NCBI GenBank assembly: GCA_015852425.1
Contig: JAAAIG010000815.1
Span: 1 to 17,178 of the forward strand
DNA: 17,178 nucleotides
From: Gryganskiella cystojenkinii
Lineage: Eukaryota; Mortierellomycota; Mortierellomycetes; Mortierellales; Mortierellaceae
Reading direction: 5' to 3'
Part shown: positions 9,243 through 17,178 of the stretch, piece after piece
Numbering within the stretch: the first letter of the stretch is position 1
Layout of the letters: each line of letters begins with the position of its first letter
The notes under the pieces: model-generated
Database searches by the model: none
Told to the model about the DNA's origin: nothing
What the model saw: only the letters and a program-made list of their open reading frames with translations
Program-made: the position numbers and the translations under genes

Positions 9243-10209
9243 ATGGTCCCTTCAGTTTCTGTCCTTCAAAACACAGGAAGAGGATTTCAGGCCATGATCG
9301 TGGCGACGGTCTTTCTACTCCTCCTTCTCAGTATTCGACAAGCTGCTCCACCAACCTTGGTCGCGAAACAGGCCAGTGGCAACAGCCCAGACCCGAACGC
9401 ACCACGCTATATTTTTGTCGATCTCGGCGCCAACGGTGCAGATTCCCTTGAGACGTTTTTACAAAGCTTTAACGCCAAGTTTTCATACAGTTTCCCTAAA
9501 CCTTCCTGGGCCAACCATGAGGATGCAGGTATATTTCACATGAACGGCAAACAAAAAAAAAAAAAATTCAGTTGTGATTGTCGCCGAGTCCATCACAGGC
9601 GGGCTAAGCAGAGACATGCCAACAGTGGAAAGAAAAAATCGTTTTGGCTGACCATATCACCATCTTGTAACGGGATCATCATCGTCCATAGAAATCTTTC
9701 TGTTCGAGGCCAACCCAATCTTCAACACAAAACTCATCCAGGCCAAGGAAAAATACACAGCTCGAGGGATCAAGGTCAATATCTTCCCTTCGACCGTGGT
9801 CGATACCGAGGACGGCATCCGGACGTTTTACCTCGACACTGTAAATTCAGAGCACGACTACTGGGGCTCGTCGATTTATGCCAGCCATCCTGACGCTATC
9901 AAGTCCAACTCGACAGGAACCCGTTTGACCAGTATCAACATCTCCCGTTGGCTCCTTCAAAACTTTTTACCAAGAGATTTTGTCGTCGTCAAGATGGATA
10001 TTGAGGGCGCCGAATATGAGATTGTACCGCATATGGCCGACATGCAAGCCTGGTCCGTCATGGACGAGTTGTTGGTGGAATGGCATGGTCGAGATATCGG
10101 AGGCGGATCCCCTGAAGAGATCGAATTGCGCTGGACTCGAGCTCAGGCAGCCAAGAACAAGTTGATCTCAGAGGGTGTTCATATGCCTGCGTACGATTCA
10201 TCTACCTAG
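9243..10209 (+). CDS. FkbM-family SAM-dependent methyltransferase, membrane-anchored (copy 1)
   Basis: Exons 9243-9528 and 9692-10209 are joined across a 163-nt intron (donor GTATAT, acceptor CATAG, phase 1), giving 267 aa. FkbM-type enzymes transfer a methyl group from S-adenosylmethionine, usually to a hydroxyl of a sugar or small molecule. A hydrophobic segment at about 17-32 (AMIVATVFLLLLLS) is a likely signal anchor, so the catalytic part would face the secretory lumen. SAM motif I is VDLGANGADS at 59-68. The acidic post-I residue is E101 in FLFEANP. The FkbM signature VKMDIEGAEYEIV is at about 195-207, and a WLLQNFLPRDF segment precedes it. Length fits the compact FkbM domain. Its closest visible relative is the next gene on the same strand. 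The substrate cannot be inferred. Confidence 0.88.
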
Positions 10210-11209
10210 CTCTCACACCTTGGAACCTTGGACATTCTTTTTTCTTTTTTTTTTTCCAATTTCTGGTTTACAGTAGTCGCTCGAGGAAGGAGGGGAAAGG
10301 GAGAGGGGGTGGTATCATTATTCTACCCCTTGAGGGTATTTAGCATATTAGTTCCATATACTCTTTGTAGAGCAAAAAAGTGTTTTCTCAATACTACACT
10401 GGCGTTTGCATGTTCAAGAGCTGGAAGTCTTCAGAAGAGAAAGGCACCCCTCCTCCAAAAAAAAAAGGGTGTAGCGCTTTGGCCAAGGAGGGCAAAATCT
10501 GCAGGGCTGAGCGGGCAAGGGCGATCAATCCGAGGTGCAGGTTGTTGTACTGTACAGCCATACACTCCGGCAGGAGGGCGAATATGGGGCGAGAAGAGCG
10601 TTTGTACTCGCATGGAAAACAAAGGCAAAAAACAAGAGTATGAGGAACAGAGCCCAGGTATCAAAACCGAGTAGATCTTGCCAGCCTAGAACTTCGTGTA
10701 CTAATAATAATTACTCTTCTCTAGAAAATAAGAAGAGAGCGCGAAGCGGAGTTCAGGGTCGCATTTGGTGGGGTGTCCTTGTCCTGGGATCTGGTTGTGT
10801 GGGCTAGGCCTATTCAACCAAAACACGACCGGTTGAGTACTGTTCAATTGTATTTTTTTTCTCCTTTCGAATGGTGTGGAGAGGAACCTACAACCAATCG
10901 ACGAGATTAGTGTCTCGACATATCTCATTCGACCGATCGACCTGGGGAAATTTTAAGTTTCTCGTGAGAAACGACCCTAAAAAACAACGCTGAATAATAA
11001 AACATTAAGCCCCACTCACTCATTTGTTTCGCAACTATTCTACTCTTCTTTTTTGGTTCCAGTACCCAGCTTCTCTTTTCTCTCTTTCTTTCTTTCTTTC
11101 TCTTTCTACTTCTTTTTCCAACCATCGACCCTGCCCTTAGTCCTCAATTCCCTTATACCCTCCCCATCGAATCCCTTCAGTCACAACAGCAACTTGACAT
11201 CTTTCAACA
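10210..11209. promoter_or_regulatory. 1-kb spacer between the tandem FkbM genes
   Basis: I see no supported gene. The left part is the 3' flank of copy 1 and contains a T-rich tract (about 10239-10256) just after the stop. The middle (about 10270-10800) has short open frames without domains, splice logic or steady codon use. A CCAAT pentamer at 10894-10898 lies about 310 nt upstream of copy 2. From about 11040 to 11205 the sequence is strongly CT-rich and ends in CAACA before ATG 11210, a typical promoter and leader. Confidence 0.35.
11081..11107. repeat. CTTT-type microsatellite in the leader of the second FkbM gene
   Basis: Several consecutive copies of CTTT form a short tandem repeat within a longer pyrimidine tract upstream of ATG 11210. 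It is probably part of the promoter or 5' UTR pyrimidine block seen before most genes here and may vary in length between strains. Confidence 0.7.
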
Positions 11210-12554
11210 ATGATGCAGTCAAAGAGAACCCAACTCAGTAACGTCTTTTTCTTATAAAAGCAAAACCCTCGTCCAACACGAGTGGTTTTTCTGTTTGCAG
11301 TTCGAAGGTGTTCAACAGACCATCGAACTCACAGTTCTTTTTGTTCTCTTTTCTTTTGCGTCCTCCCCCCCTACGCATTTTTTTCTTTCTTTCTCTCAAC
11401 AGGAAATTTTGCCGTAGCAGCGTGTGTGTTACTGGTCATCACCCTCGGTTTCCGTCACACAGATCCTAGACTCAGATGGAAGTATAGCACAGACCCTAAC
11501 AAGCCCCGCTATGTCTTTATCGATCTCGGTGCTAACGGTGCGGATTCTCTCGAGGCCTTCTTGCAACATCCGGATGCCAAATTCCATTATGATTTCCCAC
11601 GACCTCCATGGGCCAAACGCGAGGACGCAGGTAACTTACTCTTCGTTTTTTGTGTTCGTTTTTGGGAAAGGTACTCTGTTGGGCTAGTTGAGAGTTCAAC
11701 AAAAGAGCCTGAACATAACAATCTCCATGGAGCCTAAATAAATTTGATGCAGCATGAACAAAGGTGGGATTGGATTCTCGAATCAAAAAAGAAGAGAACG
11801 ATTCGGCTTGAAAAAAAGGAAAAAAGGAAAATAAGAGGGCTCACTTTGTTGACTAGGGCTCGCGTGTATTCTACTTTGTGTACAAGTAGGACGATGACCC
11901 TGTTATTTTACTTCTTTTGGGGAAACAGCACTCGAAATTAACCAGTTTCTTTCACTTTTATGTTTTCTTCTCCAAAAAAAAAAAAAAAAAAACAAAAAAC
12001 AAACGGTAAACTCAAACCTTCAATTATCATTTATTTCAGAAATCTTTCTCTTCGAGGCCAACCCAGTCTTCAACACAAAGCTCATCAAGGCCAAGGAGAA
12101 GTACGCTTACCAAGGAATCAACGTCCAACTCTTTCCCTCGACTGTTGTCGATGTTGAGGACGGCATCCGCACGTTTTACCTCGATACCGTGAACGACAAT
12201 GTCGATTTCTGGGGCTCGTCCATTTATGCCAACCACCCCGATGCTCTCAAGTCCAACTCGACAGGCACTCGCCTGACCAGTATCAACCTCTCGCGTTGGT
12301 TGCTGCAAAACTTTTTGCCCAGGGATTACGTCGTCATCAAGATGGACATTGAAGGTGCCGAGTATGAGGTCGTACCCCATATGTGCGAAATGGCCGCGTA
12401 TACCGTGGTCGATGAGATGTTTATTGAGTGGCATGCGGGCATGATTGGCGGTACCAAGGAGGAGAACTTTCAGAGAAGTGTCATTGGAGACCGAGCCCAT
12501 AGCATCATGGTCGAGAACGGTGTCAAGATGCCCAACTACATCTCGGCTGTCTAA
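11210..12554 (+). CDS. FkbM-family SAM-dependent methyltransferase, membrane-anchored (copy 2)
   Basis: Three exons, 11210-11237, 11403-11630 and 12040-12554, give 256 aa. The start is set by a short 28-nt first exon (MMQSKRTQL plus one base) that keeps phase with an acceptor at 11401-11402 and places a hydrophobic segment at about 12-26 (FAVAACVLLVITLGF). That matches the signal anchor of copy 1. SAM motif I is IDLGANGADS at 49-58, the post-I acidic residue is E91 in FLFEANP, and the FkbM signature VIKMDIEGAEYE is at about 184-195. The second intron (409 nt) sits at exactly the same codon as the single intron of copy 1 (after GAGGAYGCAG). The first intron (165 nt) is absent from copy 1. The two proteins are colinear from there to the end, so this is a tandem duplication with N-terminal divergence. 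The gene is convergent with the FAD monooxygenase. Confidence 0.88.
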
Positions 12555-13011
12555 AGGAGAAAGATGCCCAATAGGTGCGATAGACTTTCATTCTTCTTAA
12601 CATAATATAACCTCCCCATTTTGGGAGAAACATCCTCTGCTACCGAGAGCTGTCCTCATCCCCCCCACCCCCCCTTTTTTTGTCGTTCTTATGCTCAGGA
12701 TGGATCTGGTCGCTCTTGAATGTTTTCTCGGAAGTGAATGGCCGGATAGCCTTTGGCTGCTGGTTGCAGAAGCTCGAATAAAACCAAAAATAATACAGTC
12801 CGTTTAGTGAGGTGGAGCTTGCAGGGCCAAAACTCTCTGGGTCAACCACCGTCGCTTAGTGGTCCCAAGCATCCAGTATTATAAAAAGCACAAAAAAAAA
12901 AAAAAAAAAAGCGAAGGAAGAAAACAGGGTTTACCAATCAATCGATCATGTGTTTATATGCCTTTAGATACACAGTTTTGCGCAGTTACATCTATTAGGA
13001 GGCGGCTCATT
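12555..13011. other. Convergent 3' flanks of FkbM copy 2 and the FAD monooxygenase
   Basis: This 457-nt spacer between convergent genes holds no supported gene. It contains C-rich and T-rich homopolymer stretches (about 12660-12681), an AATAAA hexamer, and a long A run (about 12891-12910). All are consistent with transcript ends on the plus strand and slippage-prone sequence. Confidence 0.4.
12777..12782 (+). terminator. Candidate polyadenylation signal AATAAA
   Basis: This is an exact AATAAA about 220 nt past the stop of FkbM copy 2 on the plus strand. It is a plausible 3'-end signal, but fungal signals are loose and a hexamer alone is weak evidence. Confidence 0.3.
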
Positions 13012-14957
13012 TCAAGAGCTTGAATTCCTAGAGGCGAGGATCGCACGAGTCTTGATCAAACTGTTTTGCGGAACAACAGGAAGCGTCCCCTTGTCCTCGA
13101 CAGAGGGAAGGAATGCGACTTGTGGACGATAGACTGCAGTCTTTTTGAGAATAATCAGCCATAGCCATCGCGGCATCCTTCGCTGAACGATTCGAACAAT
13201 AGCGCCAGTCCAGGTCTAAAAAAGAAAGGCGAAACAAGCAGGAGGTTAACGAGTCGAAAGCACAGTAGGAGAAATACCTGAATGAACTAAAATGTTCAAC
13301 AGCTCTTCCTTGGCTCTGGCTGTTGACTGGGGAGGTTCATCTTGATACCTTGGCACTTGTCGCGGCGTAATATTGACTTTTCTTGAACTGTTCCACCGCA
13401 ACCGGGTATCGTTCTTGGAAATACTCTTCAAATATCCTTTCTGTATCCTCGACCTCGGTCTTGGCCGGGAGGATATTGATCCAGTTTGCTAAACAGATCG
13501 CATCATGGATCGCGGTCACCGCTCCAGACCCACCCGAAGGAGACAATTTATGGCACGCTTTTTGAGGAAAGAGGTGGTAAAAAGGAGCAAAATGAAGTCA
13601 ATCTGCATTGGAGCAAACCAACATAAAGCTGCATGAAGAGCGGAAATCCTTGTCCATGAACCCAAGTTGTGACATACCATCGCCCATGAGGACAGTCCTT
13701 CCCGAGTACCAAGTCTTGAAGATCTTCTCCTCAAGAGTGACCTTGGAGATATGTTCCTTGTTCGTCCGGTCAATCAAAGTCCCCAGAGTCGACCCTTTGG
13801 GTCCATTCGGAATTGGGAAATCTCGAACCTCCTTACACATGGCCTCAGCCGCTTCTGCCCCCCAGTCAGAGGCATGAAATGTACCCTGATCCTTGGTCTT
13901 CGACTCATCAAAGTATTGAACCGCCATCCAGCAAATTGTCCGTTGCATTGTCGTGAAGGTGATCCATGTGAATTTGTTACTTAATCCACACATCTCATTG
14001 CTCTCACAGACCTTGTTATCCTTCAATTCTGGAAAGGACTCTTCGTCCAAGGGTTCAGTCTGTCCGACGACAGAGATGCAATTGTAGGGTAAGTCTGCAT
14101 CGTCCGAAGAGGGTAAACGTCCTTGGTTCTTGAGCTGTTGATAAAGGCCCTGACGAACAGACGAGTTGGCGCCGTCGGCTCCGACAAGAAGATCACCCTC
14201 ATGAACAGAGCCGTCCGCGCAAGTGATTTTAACACCCTCGGACGAGTTATCGATGGTGAATATGCGTTTGTTGAAGAGGATCTTTTCGGGTGGTATCTGG
14301 CGGCGGATGAGCTCGTAAATGATGGGCCTCGACAAAATTCTAGGTTCTGCTCCGCCTCTACAGGATCGATCGATCGATCGAAAGAGAAGAAAGCTGTCAG
14401 ATAAAAGCGGAGAGAAGTGGTCTCGAGAGATTCCAGAACGCTCGTTTGCAGTCTCTGAAACAAAACAACCGTGGTTCGCCCCACCAAAAAAAAAAAAAAA
14501 TCTTACAAAGCCGCCAGGGGGGAAAAGTCTACAATGAAATCAAAGTTGCAGTTTTCGTCGCGCATTGTAACCTTTTGGCTCACCAACGTCTGGGAAACAA
14601 ACTCGTCATAGATCCCCAATTGCTGGAATAAATAGGCCACAGTCGCACCCATGACCAGGGCCGAACCTGACGCACAAAAAAAAAAAAAGGTGGAAGGTTA
14701 AAGTTGGTGAGTGGGCTTAAATACAGTGCTTGCAGGGCAATATAGATGAAGGGAGTTCTGTCCCGGTGATAAAAGAAAAGACGGTGCTTGGCGCATGACT
14801 TACCGAGAGGTTTGCTAGTCGCTGCACGCTCAAAGATTATATAGGGGACTCCAGCTCGCTCGAGGAGAAGGCCGAGGGCTAGGCCTCCGATGCCACCACC
14901 GGCAACGAGGACCTTTGGACGGGACGCTGCCGGTGTAGGTGAGGGAGGTTGGGACAT
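13012..14957 (-). CDS. FAD-dependent monooxygenase (aromatic-hydroxylase type, UbiH/PHBH fold)
   Basis: Five exons on the minus strand, 14957-14804, 14666-14507, 14357-13678, 13557-13349 and 13215-13012, join in phase to 468 aa. Introns are 137, 149, 120 and 133 nt, all GT-AG. Group A flavin monooxygenases use NAD(P)H and O2 to hydroxylate or epoxidise small molecules. The FAD Rossmann motif GGGIGG is at 20-25 with the ribose-binding acidic residue E43 in FER. The conserved Arg follows in LSRPIIYEL (113-121). The DG motif is GADGANSSVR at 164-173. The GD motif is LMGDACHKLSPSGGSGA at about 328-344, which restores the usual GDA(A/C)H once the third intron is removed. The C-terminal helix (RRMPRWLWLIIL) ends in FLPSVEDKG. 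The last acceptor is confirmed by the neighbouring remnant, which splices at the equivalent site. The substrate is unknown; the family is strongly expanded in Mortierella-type fungi (recalled knowledge). Confidence 0.9.
14364..14380. repeat. GATC/ATCG tandem palindrome inside intron 2 of the FAD monooxygenase gene
   Basis: GATCGATCGATCGATCG is a perfect self-complementary repeat just upstream (in gene sense) of the intron 2 acceptor. It lies between the donor-proximal sequence and CCTGTAG and does not affect coding. Confidence 0.85.
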
Positions 14958-15369
14958 CGCGTTGTTTTTGCTGTTTGGTGGAATGAAGAGAGGGTGAGAA
15001 TGAAGATGGAATGAAAGTGAATGAATTGGCGATTGAATGTAATGAAGAGCAAAACGAATCGCTGTTCTTTCATTCAGTCTGCTCAGCCCATTTTGCCCCT
15101 TCCCTCTGTTCCCCCTACACTGTCGCTGTCACAGGTCCATTTTTTTTTGCGCGGTCCGTTGCGCACAAGCAAAGCGACCACATGATCGCCCTAAGAAGAA
15201 TCCCTGGTGGGTCCAGAGCGGACCATGGTTACGCGGCACTGACCTTGCTTTCCACCTTTCCCAAACCAACGATCTTATCAACAAAGTTCCCTCTTGTTCT
15301 CCATGGGCCAAATATTGAAAAAATGAAGATTGATCTCCTATTTCCACTGCAGTTCGCCGTTGCTTGGCT
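14958..15369. promoter_or_regulatory. Promoter side of the FAD monooxygenase and 3' side of the broken paralogue
   Basis: Immediately upstream of ATG 14957 the minus strand is CT-rich with ATTC-type repeats (about 14970-15075) and ends in AACAACGCG before the start, a plausible leader. Beyond that (15080-15369) I see no gene. An open minus-strand frame running from the remnant down to 15229 is probably read-through past the lost stop of the remnant. Confidence 0.35.
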
Positions 15370-15826
15370 CAATGGTTGATGGTTGTCTGGGTTAACGAGA
15401 ATAACCAGCGTCATTGTCAAACTCGGCTGCGGGGAAGGTTCAAGGGATCCTTTGTCCTTGATCAACGGGAGAGCGAGACTTGAGGTCGAGCGCCTGACAT
15501 TTCCGTCAAGATCTTGTGCCACATCCAATGAGGCATGTTACGTCTCACAAACCTCACAATCGTTCCGAGAAACGTCTAATAATCTTGAATGAAAATATGA
15601 GTCCATTCCATCTTTTTTCAGCCCTCTCACCTTGGCGTTGATGGTACTGAAGTGCTGACTCTGCTTAAAGGCTGCCACGGCGATCGGGGATGTCTTTTCG
15701 TGGTATTCTCTACACATTGACTCGATATCCTTAGTCGAAGTTGAAAGCAGGCCATTGATCCTGTTGGCAAGACAGATCGCGTCATGCATCGCGCTCATGG
15801 CCCTCACTCTACCCGACGACTCAGCT
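15370..15826 (-). pseudogene. C-terminal remnant of a second FAD-dependent monooxygenase
   Basis: Minus-strand sequence from about 15826 to 15631 encodes SSGRVRAMSAMHDAICLAN and onward to FKQSQHFSTINAK. This aligns with residues after the GD motif of the intact neighbour (SGGSGAVTAIHDAICLAN to FKKSQYYAATSAK). A 55-nt intron (15630-15576, GTGAGA to ATTAG) falls at the same codon as intron 4 of the neighbour. The next exon reads TFLGTIVRFVRRNMPHWMWHKIL and ARPQVSL, then a frameshift between about 15463 and 15475 leads into PLIKDKGSLEPSPQPSL, matching the neighbour's C-terminus. The FAD-binding N-terminus, DG and GD motifs are absent: upstream sequence changes abruptly to Helitron helicase on the other strand. 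It is therefore a truncated, frameshifted tandem duplicate and cannot make an active enzyme. Confidence 0.85.
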
Positions 15827-17178
15827 TGTACAGAATTCTTGTTGCACTTCCAGTCGACGGTCAACCCCCGCCACAACAAAAAACTATTCTTCATCGATGG
15901 CAACGGTGGAACCGGGAAATCCTTTCTCTACAGCTCTTCGATTGCCCATCTTCTCGAACTTGGCCGGGACGTCATCGCCCTCCCTACCTCCGGCATCGCC
16001 GCATTGGTCCTCCATGGTGGTCGCACCGCACACTCTACTTTCAGGATTCCTTTCAAAATCAGCAGTGAGAGCACCTGCGCAACAACCGAGCTTGCTCAAA
16101 GGATCCGCCTTTCCATCATCATCATGTTCAACGAGGCTCCAATGATGCATCGCTATCTTTTCGAGGCCGTCGATGAGACACTCTAATACATCACAAATAC
16201 CCGAGCTTTTTGGAGGTAAGATCGTGGTCTTTAGCGGCGACTTCCGTCAAATCACGCCTGACGTCCAACGCGGAGCCCAGCGCCAGATCGAGGATGCGTG
16301 CCTTCGCTTCGCCAAATCTTGGCCGCACGTCCAGACTCTCAAACTCACAGACAGCACGACGGTTGCTGACCATCCTGAGAACGACCAATTCAACCAGTTC
16401 CTCCTTTGAACCGAAGAGGGCTCCAACCTTCTCCTCTAAATCCACGAGAACCCAAGTGTGCCCTACCAGATGTCTTCCATCCAATCATACCCTCTGCCGG
16501 CTCCCAGCAAGACAACAACTTTTACGAAAACCAGTTCATAAAAACAAATTACCCAGGAATCGACACCCAGTCCTTGACCCTTCTCAACACGAACGTCCAC
16601 CACGTCAACTCCTTGGCAACAGACATGACCTCTGGCGAATCAGTCTCTTAAAGCGCAATGAACTATATCCAATACGAGTCCTCAGTCGAAGCAGGATGTG
16701 CCGGATCATGTATTTTATGACCCAACAGACTAATTGAGCACCGTTATTACACGTTTGCTCAAGGAATCCATCATTCTTACTGTCCAATAATCTCTAACCA
16801 CAACACAGGACACTACCCAGCAAATTTCCTCAAAACTCTCTCACCAACGAATTGCCTCCATTCAAGCTCGACCTCAAGGTCAACCAACCCATCATTCTTC
16901 TCAGAAATAAGAGCCCTACCAGAGATTTGTGCAATGGCACCGCACCCGTCTCATTGTCCGACAAGTTCGTTGGCGCAGAGATCATGGTCGGTGTCAACGG
17001 TTGATACCACTTCCTCATCCCTCACATCCCCCTCACAAACTCAGACGACGAATTTGCCTTCCCTATCAAGTTCCGCAGGATCCTGTTTCCCATCAAGCCT
17101 TCCTACGCCATCACTATCAATAATGTCCGGGGCCAGACGCTTCAAAAGGTCGGACTCCACCCCCCCCCCCCCCCCCCC
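15827..17178 (+). mobile_element. Decayed Helitron helicase (Pif1-like part of RepHel), 3' end off the window
   Basis: The plus strand encodes successive pieces of a Helitron Pif1-type helicase. LFFIDGNGGTGKSFLY carries Walker A, followed by PTSGIAALVLHGGRTAHS and the Walker B region IMFNEAPMMH. These lie in one frame to a stop at 16184. FGGKIVVFSGDFRQITP to FNQFLL is in a second frame ending at 16407. LTLLNTNVHHVNSLATDM is back in the first frame. LPPFKLDLKVNQPIILLRN, LCNGT and FPIKPSYAITINNVRGQTLQKVGL are in a third frame near the end. At least three frame changes and several stops break it. Walker B has Asn where these helicases normally have Asp. No N-terminal Rep nuclease domain and no Helitron terminal hairpin are seen here; the left boundary is only the point where helicase similarity begins. 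Clearly inactive as a protein. Confidence 0.88.
17160..17178. repeat. Poly-C homopolymer at the right edge
   Basis: A run of 19 C ends the window inside the Helitron helicase remnant, just after the QTLQKVGL motif. Such a run is not expected from the helicase and sits at the very end, so it is probably a sequencing or assembly artefact or the cause of the contig break. Confidence 0.85.

Noticed and set aside
10228..10674. Plus-strand open frame of about 148 codons in the spacer between the FkbM genes
   Set aside because: It has no initiation context, no recognisable motif, erratic composition and A-runs; overlapping frames of similar quality exist, so it is likely chance.
13268..13276. A 9-nt micro-exon (TTCATTCAG on the minus strand) in the last intron of the FAD monooxygenase, flanked by TTTTAG and GTATTT
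   Set aside because: The neighbouring monooxygenase remnant goes directly from the AK codons to the Thr codon with a 55-nt intron, so no micro-exon is needed and the frame is kept without it.
9243..14957. A biosynthetic gene cluster made of the FkbM pair and the FAD monooxygenase
   Set aside because: There is no backbone synthase (PKS, NRPS, terpene), transporter or regulator nearby; adjacency of two tailoring-type enzymes is not enough.

Overview
This window looks like one short contig from an early-diverging filamentous fungus, most likely Mortierellomycotina or another Mucoromycota lineage. The reasons are compact genes with small GT-AG introns (41 to about 160 nt, one of 409 nt), pyrimidine-rich 5' flanks, long A/T homopolymers inside introns, a eukaryotic SRP receptor and a fungal Ufd1-like protein, and tandem aromatic-ring-type FAD monooxygenases next to a decayed Helitron. 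The lineage is an inference from gene content and style, not from a marker gene. Both ends are homopolymers (A at the left, C at the right), so they are probably assembly breaks.

Layout. 103-2067 (minus): SRP receptor alpha subunit, five exons recovered, C-terminal end off the left edge. 2809-3684 (minus): secreted protein with two tandem YbaY/YscW-like domains, a fold better known from bacteria. 4444-5976 (plus): unrecognised Ser/His-rich, largely disordered protein with a C-terminal coiled coil. 6377-8636 (plus, two exons): 716-aa protein with a UFD1 domain, Cys/His zinc-binding modules, an AZUL-like zinc finger and a UBA-like tail. 8751-9068 (minus): only a weak candidate for a small spliced ORF. 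9243-10209 and 11210-12554 (plus): tandem pair of membrane-anchored FkbM-family methyltransferases sharing one intron position. 13012-14957 (minus, five exons): complete 468-aa FAD-dependent monooxygenase. 15370-15826 (minus): frameshifted C-terminal remnant of a second FAD monooxygenase. 15827-17178 (plus): decayed Helitron (RepHel) helicase that abuts and truncates that remnant and runs off the right edge.

Functional picture. The left half is mostly housekeeping: ER targeting (SRP receptor) and ubiquitin/Cdc48-type protein handling (Ufd1-like), with one secreted and one unknown protein between. The right half is accessory: duplicated FkbM methyltransferases, duplicated FAD monooxygenases and a Helitron. 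The two enzyme types could modify the same small molecule, but nothing beyond adjacency supports that and I do not claim a cluster. I did not find tRNA or rRNA genes, CRISPR arrays or a convincing new defence or biosynthetic system. The most distinctive items are the UFD1 / zinc finger / AZUL-like fusion, the secreted double YbaY-like protein, and the Helitron junction inside a duplicated oxidase gene.
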